NCBI GenBank assembly: GCA_025331565.1
Contig: JAFREQ010000131.1
Coordinates: 434,001-498,000 of the forward strand
DNA from: Holacanthus passer
Lineage: Eukaryota > Chordata > Actinopteri > Pomacanthidae
DNA: 64,000 nt
Reading direction: 5' to 3'
In this document: piece after piece, positions 23,501-35,010 of the stretch
How the letters are laid out: the number at the start of each line of letters is the position of its first letter
How positions within the stretch are numbered: position 1 is the stretch's first letter
Translations under genes and position numbers: made by a program
The notes under the pieces: model-generated
What the model saw: only the letters and a program-made list of their open reading frames with translations
What the model was told of the DNA's origin: nothing
The model's database searches: none

Positions 23501-26500
23501 ACACACTAACTATAAATTGAAAACAAAAACTGTATAATGTGTTGTTACAGATGACGGCCATCTTAAATCTGCTTTTGAAAGGTTAACCAGAGCATAATTT
23601 CTATACATTGCAGTTCTGCATTTTTCATCCAGATGTTTTTTTATTTATTACCAACAAACACAGGACAGACACATAAAATATTTCTGATTTTAGTACTTTA
23701 GCATGCTAGCTTGTTGTTGAATTTTACCTCACTGCATTGACTGACTGCATTTGTTTTACTGCTATTTTATTTTTACTGGTATTTAAGTTTCACTATGAAG
23801 TCTTCTATGTCGTTTATAGACTTACATGTAGATTAGAATCCGTTGCTGAACATAACTTCGCCAAACTCCTGCTAAGTGAAGGGTGCCAAAGTTCTTTGCT
23901 AAAAGTTAAAAATTTGATTTTAGTTGTGAGATTTATCTCTAAATTCAGAAGATAAAGTAGAAATTTTGAGTAATGCAAGAGAAGTCAGAGAAGACTGAAA
24001 TAAGAATTCCCACTTGTTTCTCAGTGTTAAATGAATGTAATTTCTCGTGTTTTTGGTGTTAATCGTCTTCCGTAGAAACAGCTATATCGTGAGAAGAACA
24101 TGTAATGAGGAAGGAAGAATGTGAGGAAGTTTTTGTTGTTATTTAAGTGACAGGCTGTCATTTAGAAACCTTATATATCTTCATTGCAGAGTCACTTTTA
24201 GAAGAATTATGAGGCACTTTAAAGCAGACAAAACAGCTGAGTTATTTTGTGTTTGTTCATATAAAATATATATTTAAAAAGCTTTTAACTAACTTATTGT
24301 TAATGATACAGTATTTATGGCATTTTTACACTGTGTGCTGTGATGCAGTTGATGTTACCAAATAAACAATTCACCTGATGAATTGTTGTTTCAGTCAGTG
24401 TGTCAGTACGATCCATTTTTTAAAAATTTCACTTAGGGTTTTCACATGCTGACAGAGGACTTTAGACTGACAAATACAGTACCCTCTAAAATTTATACTA
24501 CAAATAAGAAACTTTAATATACAGTAAAACATAATGAGATGACAAACATGGAAAAACGTGAAAATTATTGGTAGGCCAGTAGGTAAAAATTAGTTTGAAG
24601 TTGTTCAAAGGAACACAGTGATTTTGAGAGCTTTAGCTCCTTAGACAGGTCATTCCAGAGTTGAGGAGCCCTGACAGCAAAGGCAGGTCCTCCCCTTCAT
24701 CTAAAATTTCATTTTATTCTCGTATAGTCACAGGAACAGCAAGCAGGTTCTTGTCTAAGGACCTCAGGCTGTTGAGGGAAACTCCTAAATATAATCTGAA
24801 GCTTGTGAAGAGCAGTAAAATCTTGAGTCTTAAATCTTAAAATCTTAAAATCTCAGTCCTGAAACCAATGGGTGACCTCCACAAGTGAAAGTTATGGTGA
24901 TTACAATTTTACTGTAGATAAGAATAACAAAGTACATTTTGTGCATCTCTGAATCCCCAGAGTATTGTATGAGTATGTAGTCCACAGCATTGTTTTCCGC
25001 TCTTTATTCTGCATGATACATTACACATATTATTTGATTTTGTTCAGTTGTTTTGAAACCAACAAATATCGAACTTTTTACACAGCATATAAAATAATAT
25101 AATAGATGGATTGCAATAACATTTGTATTTTCAACATACTACTATACATGAATAACATTCAAAAGAAATACATAAAAACAACCCACAGCTTGGTATGCAA
25201 CAGCAAAAAACTTGCAGCTCATAGTTCAGATGAATGATATTTGGCATTATTAAGAATGGACACCTGTGTCTGTCAAGCAAGTCAAGAAGAAACGAGACAG
25301 TCTAACAACAAGAGCTTCAATTTGTTACAGCACTTGGTTGAATGCATGTTACAGTTTCAGCAGTAATAAGACTAAGCCAGTCTACAGCTCTGCACAGCAG
25401 TTCTGTGAGGCTGTAATGCTAATTGTTAAGAAAAGAAACTGTTGGTGCTACATGAAATATCAGCAAATCACAAAAGTTCATAAAGACCATGAATGTGTGC
25501 ACCAAACTACATGGTAATCCACCCAACAGTTGTCAAGACATTTCACTCTGAACCACAAATGCTGACCTGCTGGTGGTGCTAGATAAAAAGTCAGGGGACG
25601 GCCAAAGTTATTCAGGTTCATTTTGTGGGAACCATGAACGTCCGACCACCATTGTCATTCCCAGGGCCATGCCGCTAGCGTGACTAAAAGCAACTGTTGA
25701 TGCGTATTTGCTTTGTCATTGCCACCTTGTTGCGTCTTTCTCCCCACTGATGTAAAATCTCAACTTCTTTGTTGACCAGAGATCAAATGTCTTGTCATGG
25801 TCTTCGTCGTTGATCCCATCTTTCTCATTTTCTCAATTAGATCTTTTATTTTTCAAAATTGCAGCTGTGCTTCTTTTCTTTGCTGCTATTTCACATTGCT
25901 GTTGTCTTGCATTGCTGTTGTGCTGGCTGTTGAGTTAGGATGCTGCCATCTTTTGTGCTACGACATTATTACTGCCAATAATATAGGGCATTGTCCTGGA
26001 TTGATTGGTCTAAACTCAACCAAACTTGCTCATCTCTTATCAACTGTCAGACACCATCACAGGTAGCAGTTGGGTGGATGCAGTGAAGCTTTTGTCAGTG
26101 CAAACATTATTTTTCCTGTCATTGCTTCTTCCCGTGGCCATAGTCAACAACTTCAGCAACTGCTAATATATCTGTGTTAAAATTGGTCTACATAAAGATA
26201 TGGATCTATAGGCAGTTTTTGTGAGCGTTTCAAGTTTCAATATACCATATTAAGAACCCACTTCAGTGAGCTGATTAAATGATAATTTGTTTGGGCCAAC
26301 ATCAAACCTTCAACACATCACTGAGGTAAGTGACTCAGTCACACCAGCATTTAAAATAGCAAGTAGTGAATAAGCACATTGGGGCAAAGGCCCTTTTGCA
26401 TTGAGTTAAATTTTGGTAAACTTTGCACTGTTGACCAGTACCAAACTATGTTCACGGACCTTTGCTAACTTGAAAAGCTACTGTATCTGATTTGCACTAA

Positions 26501-29500
26501 ACCTGGCTAATGACAAGGCAAATGCACTACAGTTGGTCTTTTGCCTAAAAACCAGGCAACAGTAAAACATGAACAAATGTACCATGCAAAGTCATCATCA
26601 CTCACACAATTGAACCCTTATATTTCTTGATTCTTGAATCTGCTTTGGATACTCACATAAGCATTGCAGTCTACAGTCTTTTCTAGTACAAAGGGATTTT
26701 GTATTGTATTTCTGTTCTGATGACCTGCGATCCTGTGAGTCATGAATATCTTGTTTCATAGTCAAGTTATTTTACCACGTTGACTCATAGCGCTCTGTTT
26801 TTGGAATGTTGCTCCCAACTGAGGGCGACTCCAAAGTGAGAGGAAGTGTTAATTGCTTGAACTGGGACAAAGTTTTCTTCTACTCTTACCAGTCAGTCCC
26901 TCCTTGACTCCATTATAGCTTGGATTCATTTCATATTCCATCAGTGCTTTGTTGTTAAACCTTTTTACTTTTTGCTCTCTGTCACCGCTCTCTTAGGGAC
27001 TTGGTGTCGAGCCAGCGTGCTGTCAGCACCGCGACAACTCCTTCCAGAAACTTCTTCTCTACATTCCTACCACAGGGCAGACGCACTCCGGGGAAACCAA
27101 CTCAGTTCAACAGCGGGTCTTCCCCGAGCCAGGTAGCAGTGGGCAGGAAGGACACACCAACCAACCTGGTGAGAGCAGGGCAGGTGTTTATATGTTGAAA
27201 GTTAAAAGCTTAGTGGGATTCAAAAAAGTTTCTTTTTTCTTTGAAAGCCAGTCATGGCAGCTGCTCAATTCCAAAATTTCCAGAACTCCAGATTTGGATG
27301 CATGTTTGAAAAAAATGTTTTTCGGGAATTGTAACCAATCTTCAGCCACAATGCTGAAGCATGTTCAGTTACAGTTCCTCTAATACCCACTACCGGTCTG
27401 AGTAGGTATAATTGCCTTGATTTACAGGTGTCTCAGTCTATCACACTACTTTCTCACAAGTTGTAGCTGTGCACATCTCCTGGCAGCCATATTGGAGGTC
27501 CTCAACATAGTGGCTGATAGAGACCTGACCTATGATCATCTTCTGTGCCTTAAATTTATTTGTCTTTTCTAGCCTGCAAAGTCAAAAGACACAGTTCAAC
27601 CTAAGGAGGTGAAGCCAGTTTCCTGCCAGGCATCAACCAGTGAACCTGCGATCTCCCAGTCCCAACAGTCAACAAGCCAGTCAACAAACCAGCCTACAAA
27701 CCAGCCCACACATCCCAGACACAAGAGAATCCAGGATCATGAGAAAGAGAGGAAGGAGCTTTTCTCCAAACCACCATCACAGGTACATGAAGGGTGGTAC
27801 TGGGGGAAGTTTAGCATTTGAGCGGTGGTCACAACTGTTTGGTGCACTTTTACAAAATCTGTTGCGTTTTCCTGTTCAGTCAGTTTTATGAAAGGAAAAT
27901 TTTAACCGGCTTGCTAACGGGAAATTAGCAAAGCGGTATCAAGCCAGATAGTGTGGCCAGTTTAGCCAGCATGTTACCAGCTATCTGGCATGCTGCTGGT
28001 TAGCTCATCAACCACTGTAGCTTCTTACCTAACCCGCAAGAAGTCACTACAACACCAGGCTTCCAGCACCACCTGTTTCACAACGATGTACAAATAAGCG
28101 TTTTGGTCTGACTGGGTGCTTCGGTGAGTGTAATTGGCTATGAGCAGCTGCTCTATTCTAATGAAGTAAGTTATGTTTGAAGTTTGGCTGCAGCAAATGT
28201 TTACTGCGAATGGATATTATTTTCTTTTACACTGATAACATCCTTCTATGTGTTGCCTTCAGACAGCAGAGAAGAAGGGGGAGGTGGGCGAGGTAGAGAC
28301 CATTGCCGAGACCTCCAGCGAACCTCCTGACTCCTCCTCCTCAAATAGCAGGAGCTGTGGAGGAGGAGCAGAGGGAGGAGGTCTGTCAACAGAACAGCCT
28401 TTCATCAAACTCAGCCAGGAGGAGTATGGAGAACACCACTCCTCCATCATGCACTGCAGGTCTGCCTTCAGCACACTGCCAGTTTAGTCTAACTGGTCAA
28501 ACTGGGTTGCACCTGCTTGGTTTCCGAAAAAAAATTGAACACCGTCTTTTCTTCCCATCCATCCTGCCCTCTTCTGTTTTCCAGGGTTGACTGTTCTGGT
28601 CGCCGGGTTGCGAGTTTGGATGTAGACGGAGTCATCAAGGTGAATTTGCATCATTTTTCTTCAGGAGTTGTATGAACCTTGAGAAGACATGCATTTGAAA
28701 ATATGAATCATGAAACACATACTAATATACACACTCATATGTTCCTCCTCCTCTTCCACAGGTGTGGTCGTTCAACCCCATCATGCAGACCAAAGCCACC
28801 ATAATGTCTAAGTCTCCTCTGCTGTCTCTGGAGTGGGCCACCAAACCTGACAGACTGGTATGAACAACAAAACATACATCTATAAATGTATGCCCATATT
28901 ATTCTATCTGTTGAACTAATCTGCTCTATACATTCTAGACACGTTTCTGTCATGTATGTTTATTACTTGAATTGAATGTAACTGTTATCTAATGCCTTCC
29001 TTATATTATATGCTTATATTATTGCTGATTTTTAAATATTATTCTATATTTATTGCTAATCTGCCAGTAAAGATGATTTAATTATAGTTATTTTAGAGAG
29101 AAAGAGAGAGAGACAGAAAAATCAGATAGAAACAAAAAATGGGCCCAGTCAGCCTGGGATACATTGAGCATTGGTGGTTAGAAGTGGTAGATGACGATGG
29201 TTCCTATAGCTGGAAGATGTTCAACAATGCTCCTAAGGCACATGGCAACATTTTGTGCATGGATTGAGAAAATACTAGCGCTACTGACCTATATTGGGCT
29301 CCACAACATTTTCCTGGTTTGTCTCTCCAGACTCCAGATGTACAGCTCTAGAAACTGCACATTGCAAATGTAACATACTGTTTCCATAGTGGTCCTATCA
29401 AAGATGATTCTAATAACGTTTGGATGTTTGACATAGACAGAGGTACCTTGTATGTGATGGACTCTAAAGAGTTGTGTGTCACACATTGACATTGAGGATT

Positions 29501-29625
29501 CAACTCCCAACTCCCACACTAAATTCTAGGGTTAAGACTTTAGGTGAGGTTATGTTAGGTTTATAGTTAGAAATCGAGTGATTAGATTTAAGTATATGTG
29601 GAATTGATGGAAGTCATTGACAGAA

Positions 29626-29692
<67 letters not shown>

Positions 29693-32503
29693 TCAGTTGT
29701 TACTAGGCAGTGGTGTTGGTACAGTGCGACTATATGATACTGATGCCAAGAAGAATCTCTATGAGATGAACATCGACGAAACTCATCCACGGTAAATCTG
29801 TGTGTGACTGTAACTGCACTGTGTGTAGGGTTGTAAAATGGTGTGATGTTGGAGGCCTATCTGATAATCCAAGTAGAAAAATACATACCCTAATATGAAC
29901 AGTTCAGCATTCTGGGAAAACACTCATTTGCTTTCCTCCTGAAAGTAAGATGAGAAGACTGAGATGAATCTCATGTCTGTGTGAGAGACAGAGCTGGAGT
30001 CAGAACATGGTTAGCCTATCTTAACATAATTTCTGAAAGCAGGAGGAAACAGTGAGCCTGGCTCTGTTCGAAGTTCAAAAATAGACCTACCAACAAGATT
30101 TACCTTTTGTCATGTAGCCCTGAATAATATTTGTTGATGAAGAACAAATTCGGACAATAATATGCCACGCCTATGTCTCTCAGTATCTTGTCTTTAGCCT
30201 GCAGTCCCAGCGGTTCATCGTTTGTCTGTTCAGCTGCAGCTCTCAGTCGATCTGGGAGCTGCGATTCTGTTCCTCGACTTCCTATCCCGGTGTCTGGACA
30301 GCTGCTGCTCTGGGACACCAAGACTGTCAAACAACAGGTAATTAAACTTCCAGTTCAGAAAAGGTTGTTTTCGTGAATAACTAGACAAGAAGTAAGCCAG
30401 CAGTTAAGAGTCCTCCACCTCTTACAACACTGTCAGACCCATAATGGACAGGTTCAAAAACCCAAAATTGATGCAGGAGAACCAGAGATGTCATCTTTTT
30501 TGTTCCATGCATTCTTTAACATTCATTACCCACAATGCAACTCAAAGGATGACCATTCTGTCAGAAATGTGGGTGTGTTACGCTAGTAGCAGCAAATTTA
30601 GAATGCAGCCTCTGGCCTGCAGCAGAGATGAGGAGCGGGCTACAGAGGTCTGGTCCTTTCTCTCTAACTTCACATTCCCAGATTCATTTAATTTTCAAAC
30701 TTGACATTAATCAGACGTCACACCGCTCCCTTTGGAGACACAAAAGGCTTCATACAGCTATTTTCACATATGCAGTAGTGCTCCACAACAGCTGTAAAAC
30801 ACACTTTGATGTATATAATTGGTGGAGTTCCCCTCAAAATCAAAATTTTTGTGTTGTGAGAACATTTCAGCAGGTTCTCCTGGACTGCTGCACGGGCTGG
30901 TGGTGGCAGTAACTGAAGCCATCAGGCGTGGCTGTTTTGGTATTAAACCTAAAGTCCTCATGATCGCTGGATGCAAAACAACATTCCCCCTCTGGTCATC
31001 AATAAAGGATTACCTTTTCTTGTTTTTCTAATGAAAGTCAACATGTCCATCTTGGTTTAGATCTTGATGTCAGGAGGATATCAGATCTAGTAGGTATGAA
31101 TAAAGCCTGATGTGTGACAGTGTTCTGTCTGTGTCTCAGCTCCAGTTCTCTTTGGAACCTGAACCAGTAGCCATTAACTGCACAGCCTTCAACCACAATG
31201 GAAACCTGCTGGTGACCGGAGCTGCTGACGGAGTCATCAGACTGTTTGGTCAGTGTTTGTCAGGGGCGCAGCATCTTCATTGTCATTGCAGATTTCTTTG
31301 ACTATTTACAATGACTAACACTGGAGAATCACAGAAATAAAGACAGATGACTTTAATTGCTGCTAGAGCTCAAAGTAACATCTTTCAAAATATGTACAGT
31401 ATATTTCTGACTGAGAATTTTAATGTCTTACTGAACCAGCTCGGTACAGCATATTGAGGTATAGTTGCTTATATTTGCTATGTGGGTTAACATAGTTTGA
31501 CTTGTGTAAACGATTTTGAAGCAGTTTTCTGTAACGTTTACATCATAATGAGTGTACACACTGTACTCTGAATTCTCTGCTGTAGATATGCAGCGGTATG
31601 AGAGCGCTATGAGCTGGAGAGCTCACGATGGAGAAGTTTACAGTGTGGAGTTCAGCTATGATGAAAACACCGTCTTCAGCATTGGAGAAGATGGCAAGGT
31701 CTGTGTGTGTGTTTATTTTGTGGAAAACCCATCATGGTCACAGAATAACTACAATCCTAAAATGTCTTATAAATCTGGGACTTTTTAAGACCTGTTTGAA
31801 AGTTGCCAGGGATGTTAGATGTTTGGAAAGAAACAGCCATAGCAGTTTTGAGTCAAGTGAATTAATGTGTACGTGGGCGTGTATATGTTCAGTTCATCCA
31901 GTGGAACATCCATCGGTGTGGGGTGAAGCAGTCCGAGCAGATTTTACCTCAGGACGCCACCGGGCCCTTCATCCTGTCAGGGTACAGTGGATACAAACAG
32001 GCAAGTATTGTAGATTTACATTTTGAAAAACCACAGTTATAATAAACTAGATCAAATAAAAGGAATGTAATGACACTTTGATCTCTAAATTTGTGAATGA
32101 ACTCTTGTTCAGGTTCAGGTTCCTCGAGGTCGACTCTTTGCCTTTGACTCTGAAGGACAACACGTTCTGTCCTGTTCCAGCACTGGAGGACTCATACACA
32201 GAGTAAATACACCTTCATCTAACACTTTTTGGTTGTTTTGTTACCCCTTGCTGGATGAAAATGAATATTTTCATTTACATTATGTTAATTCTATTTTGAT
32301 TTGCTCACATGTCCCCCCTTTCACCCCCCCTCTTCCAGCTGACCAATGGGGAGCCGGCTCTGGAGAGCGTGCTGTCACTGGGTGGGCACAAAGCGCCGGT
32401 GGTGACAGTAGATTGGTGCTCGGCTGTGGACTGCGGCACCTGCCTGACAGCCTCCATGGATGGGAAGATCAAACTGAGCACGCTCCTGGCACAAAATTCC
32501 TGA
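20560..32503 (+). CDS. wdr91: WD repeat-containing protein 91 (17 coding exons)
   Basis: Exons: 20560-20682, 20842-21021, 21108-21315, 21483-21565, 23028-23137, 26997-27168, 27573-27782, 28263-28459, 28585-28639, 28762-28857, 29697-29791, 30184-30337, 31140-31248, 31586-31698, 31893-32000, 32113-32202 and 32339-32503. They join in phase to 2268 bp, 755 aa (human 747). The N-terminus (VREYL..RGFT.TL) is LisH-like, then a helical domain ending in FSRQWADTF, a coiled coil (about 185-215), a low-complexity Ser/Gln/Asn/Thr linker, and a C-terminal WD40 propeller from about residue 410 (HHSSIMHCRVDCSG, KVWSFNP, LLLWDTKT, DGVIRLFDM, FIQWNIH, DGKIKLSTL). WDR91 is a Rab7 effector on endosomes that restrains the class III PI3-kinase complex during early-to-late conversion. 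The ATG is in a strong context (CACCATGG). Intron 3 is AT-AC and intron 15 is GC-AG. Confidence 0.96.
21316..21482 (+). other. U12-type AT-AC intron (wdr91 intron 3)
   Basis: The donor is ATATCCTT (21316-21323), the exact U12 AT-AC consensus. The branch site TCCTTAAC (21465-21472) is also exact and lies about 10 nt before the terminal AC (21481-21482). Splicing here joins ...CTTTCAGTGTATGC to CCCAGCCTGTC, keeps frame and gives LFQCMPQPVLLSFDAE, in line with the human LFQCMPVPVILNFDAE. No GT-AG alternative preserves the conserved residues. Confidence 0.93.
21838..22590 (-). mobile_element. RTE-like LINE fragment, 5'-truncated (wdr91 intron 4)
   Basis: The plus strand reads as the complement of a common teleost RTE-type LINE 3' half: a tail of (ATCC)n at 21842-21858, then phrases such as TTCCAGCTCCTCCTGGGGGA, CCACCTCAACTGGCTC, GATGTCTGAGCTCCTTACCC, GAAACTCATTTC, ATAGGTGAGGGTTGG and GACATGGAGGTGCTGACTCT. 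On the minus strand these encode the distal RT and C-terminus. There are indels and stops, so it is inactive. Confidence 0.8.
24596..24850 (+). repeat. Teleost interspersed repeat (wdr91 intron 5)
   Basis: The phrases GGTCATTCCAGAGTTGAGGA, GCCCTGACAGCAAAGGC, AGGACCTCAGGCTGTTGAGG and GAAGAGCAGTAAAATCTTGA occur in the order found in a frequent teleost repeat. It ends in a short ATCTTAAA repeat. The class is not known to me. Confidence 0.5.
25495..25660 (-). repeat. Teleost interspersed repeat A, copy 2 (minus strand)
   Basis: CATTTCACTCTGAACCACAA, followed by a CTGGTGGTGCTAG stretch and GGGAACCATGAACGTCC, is the complement of the phrases in the copies at 12728 and 61020 (for example TTTGTGGTTCTGAGTGAAAT). 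It is diverged and partial. Confidence 0.5.
29631..29691 (+). repeat. (GT)n microsatellite abutting a 3' splice site
   Basis: About 30 GT units end five bases before the AG acceptor of wdr91 exon 11 (exon starts at 29697). The normal polypyrimidine tract is replaced by alternating T and G. Confidence 0.95.
29895..30095 (+). repeat. Teleost interspersed repeat B, copy 1 (wdr91 intron 11)
   Basis: The phrases TCTGGGAAAACACTCATTTG, AGATGAGAAGACTGAGATGA, GGTTAGCCTATCTTAACATA and GTGAGCCTGGCTCTGTTCG form the recognisable body of a very common teleost repeat (consensus phrases GGTTAGCTTAGCTTAGCATA and AGCCTGGCTCTGTCC). A minus copy is at about 42785-43100 and a fragment at about 63205-63240. Confidence 0.65.
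32001..32112 (+). other. GC-AG intron (wdr91 intron 15)
   Basis: The exon ends AAACAG and the intron starts GCAAGT, a strong GC-type donor (CAG|GCAAGT). The intron ends TTGTTCAG. The join gives SGYSGYKQ|VQVPRGR, a fully conserved WDR91 stretch, so no GT site is possible. Confidence 0.92.
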
Positions 32504-32542
32504 CTAAAGACCTGACAGGGGTCAGAGGTCGTCCGAGTTTAT

Positions 32543-32548
32543 AATAAA
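32543..32548 (+). terminator. Polyadenylation signal of wdr91
   Basis: AATAAA lies 40 bp after the wdr91 stop codon, followed by a T-rich stretch. It predicts an unusually short 3' UTR of roughly 60-70 nt. No alternative strong signal lies close by. Confidence 0.6.
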
Positions 32549-33974
32549 CTGATTCAGTTTACTCAGTCACTGATGGAGATGATTCCAGAATCTGATAAAT
32601 ACAGCATGTCATCTGTTTCTTTAGCTGATACAGTGAAATCTCACCAACATGTTACAAATTCATATCAACATTAAAATCTCACTGATCAAAGTTGAATCAC
32701 AAAGCACATTTCTTTCTTAAAGCTTAATTCATTGATTTTTCTAGGGCTCTTGGGGGCAGAGGAACTCAGAACAGTTTGACAGACTCACAGCCCTGACAAA
32801 TTATCACCTTATGAAGTAGTTGTGGTTAACATGTTAACAAACTGCAGCCTAATACCACATCCAACAGAGCAATGCTATCATCCCATTGGAGCCGTGTTTT
32901 TTTGACACCTAATCAAGTAAGTCCCGTATTCACTCTTCTATTAGCTCTGGTTTGGCCTCCACCAACTCCTGAGAAAAACATCTGGCTCTTTCCCACTTTC
33001 TTCACCAGCTAGTGGCCAACAATTGACAGTCGTTTGGTGCTTGGCAGGTAGTGTACAGTGGCTTTATCAGAGCTTGTTTGATGAAAACAATTGCCTGCTG
33101 CCAGAAACAAGGTTGATTAAAAATGTCAAGACAGAACCAAACAGTAAATATGCCGTAAAGCTAAATTTATCGGCTAAAAGAGGCTTCATGCTTCATGAAG
33201 AACAGCTGGAGCCTGAAACTGATGCAGCTTCATGGAATTCAGTCATCATTACTTTGATTATTTACACCTGTGCTTTTCCTTTTGTCTTTTATTGAATGGG
33301 TTCATCAAGTATTAAGAAACATATTTCAGAATAAATCAAACACAAACTGGGGGTCTGGGGGCCTACAGGGCAGTTGGCTGCTTTGCGCAGAGGATAGTTC
33401 AGTCTTTAACTGTTTTCATGGATGTAGTATTATTTTTTCGTATTTATGTTTATGTATGTATATTGAGGGTTACCATTTTATCTCCCAATTTTGATTTGGT
33501 GTAGTTGAAATTTTTTTAAGTCATTGTTTTTTTATTTCACATTTTACCACATTTATGTTCAGTGTTTATTGATGAGGACCATGAGTAACAGCAGTGTCTG
33601 CTCTCCGCGGCAGGGGGCGCCCCTACACTCTGTGCTGTAATTTCTTCTAGCAAAGAAGAAGCGGGAGCAACAACAATAACACACAGCTAGCTACGCTGAG
33701 AAGAACATCTACGAAATATCATTTTTGTAGCTCCTAAATCCTGATTTAATACATATTAACACACACTTTTTCTAGAACAGAATCCAAAATAAATCTGGGC
33801 GGAGGTGAATTCAGGCACCATGTTGTGTGTTTAACAGAAATAACATGCTGTCGTTGTTGTGACGTGCAGACGACAGAGGCTAACTAGCTGCACGGTTAGC
33901 TTGTTTACACCCAGTCCGCTTCCTTTATTCGGTTTTCTGTTTAATGTCACTGGGCTCCGGTACCGCGTGCAGAC
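32549..33974. other. Intergenic and promoter region between wdr91 and the charged-protein gene
   Basis: The left part (to about 33.55 kb) is AT-rich with no recognised gene. The right part holds a CTCF-like core CAGGGGGCGC (33611-33620) and becomes CpG-richer towards the start codon at 33975. The short ORFs there are treated as chance. Confidence 0.45.
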
Positions 33975-35010
33975 ATGGAGAGCTTGTACAAGCGGAAAAT
34001 GTTCGCGTCCCTGCGGAAAACCAAGGTGGACGCATCGAAGAAGAGGCAGATCGGCCTACCCGCCTCCATCCTGGACGACAGTGACGAAGGCTCCTTCTCC
34101 TCCTCCTCCTCCTCCTCCGGATCCCAGTCTGACTTCCAGAGCTCCCCGGAGGAGGACAGCGAGCAAGAGGACCGGGACCGGAGCGATTCCGGGGCCACTT
34201 CGAGCGACGACAGCCGCTCCGTGACCCGCAGGAAGCGCTCGTTCCTGGGAGGCGACGACAGCTCGTCGTCCTCCAGCGCCGAGGAGGACGACGACGACGA
34301 GAAGGAGGAGGGCAGGAGCCAGCCAAAGAGGTTGGTGCAGCCCAGGAAGCGGAGCAGGCTGCAGCGGCAGGACGAGTCGGACTCGGACCATGCGGAGGAG
34401 AAACGGAGAGAAGAGGCGGAGAAGGCGAAGAGGAGGCAGAGACACAACAAGCTGCTGGCGCTGTCCCGGAGGATGAAAGCCCGGGTCCCGAGCCGGAGGA
34501 GGAGCCGCCTGAAGCAGGTACATCTTCTGACCCCCATCACACGCACAGTCCCATGAGTATCAATTAATGAACGAGTTAAGTGTTAATCAAAGTTTAGGCA
34601 GTTGTTCAGCAATTTAAATATTGATTCTAATGATTTAGATCAAAGTTGAAACAATAGAGACACGCCAACATATACACTTATTCTAAATTGAGCTAAGTCC
34701 TCTCTGAAAGTTTTTTTTCTAACCAGCTCCATTATCAGTTTTAACTCCATCAATGAGTTTCTTCCTGATTTTTTTTTTTTAAAGTCACTGCAGCACATTT
34801 CAGCAGCCAACTATCAAATCAATATCTAAAATGTGTTTGTATTTTCAGGGTGCCAGCGATGAGGAAGAGTCTAAAGAAGCTGAGGATGAGGCCGGTGGAG
34901 ATGAAGATGGAGGTGGAGGAGAAAACGGTGGCAAGAAGGAGGCTTCGGAAGGTGACGATGAAGGCAGAGAAGAGGAGAAAGATGAAGAGGAGGAAGTGGG
35001 GAAGAAGTAG
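33975..35010 (+). CDS. Highly charged Ser/Glu/Arg-rich protein, two coding exons, unidentified
   Basis: Exons 33975-34517 and 34849-35010 join in phase through GTACAT...TTTCAG to give 234 aa. The protein starts MESLYKRKMFASLRKTKVD, then KKRQIGLPASILDDSDEG, a Ser run, acidic Ser/Asp/Glu blocks (casein-kinase-2-like), a basic helical segment (EEKRREEAEKAKRRQRHNK, about residues 143-161) with SRRMKARVPSRRRSRLKQ, and a Gly/Glu/Asp/Lys tail encoded by exon 2. The order 'K-x-V-D ... LDDSDE ... EK..K...LS.R' recalls the N-terminal part of CCDC82, but the C-terminal domain of that family is absent. The first exon has high GC and CpG and an ATG in a good context. It is probably nuclear, judged only from composition. 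It is expressed-gene-like but unnamed; a truncated CCDC82 relative is the best guess. Confidence 0.7.

Larger units (their letters stand above)
23138..26996 (+). other. Large wdr91 intron 5 with interspersed repeats
   Basis: The 3.86-kb intron has a donor GTGAGA and an acceptor CTCTCTTAG. Besides the repeats listed separately at 24596-24850 and 25495-25660, I find only AT-rich unremarkable sequence. ORFs inside it show no known domain. Confidence 0.6.

Noticed and set aside
29598..29795. ORF reading (CV)n from the GT repeat
   Set aside because: The first part is intronic microsatellite; only the part from 29697 is wdr91 exon 11.
33925..34546. Minus ORFs of 133, 155 and 199 codons
   Set aside because: Shadows of the GC-rich, compositionally biased plus exon; low-complexity Ser/Pro/Arg translations only.
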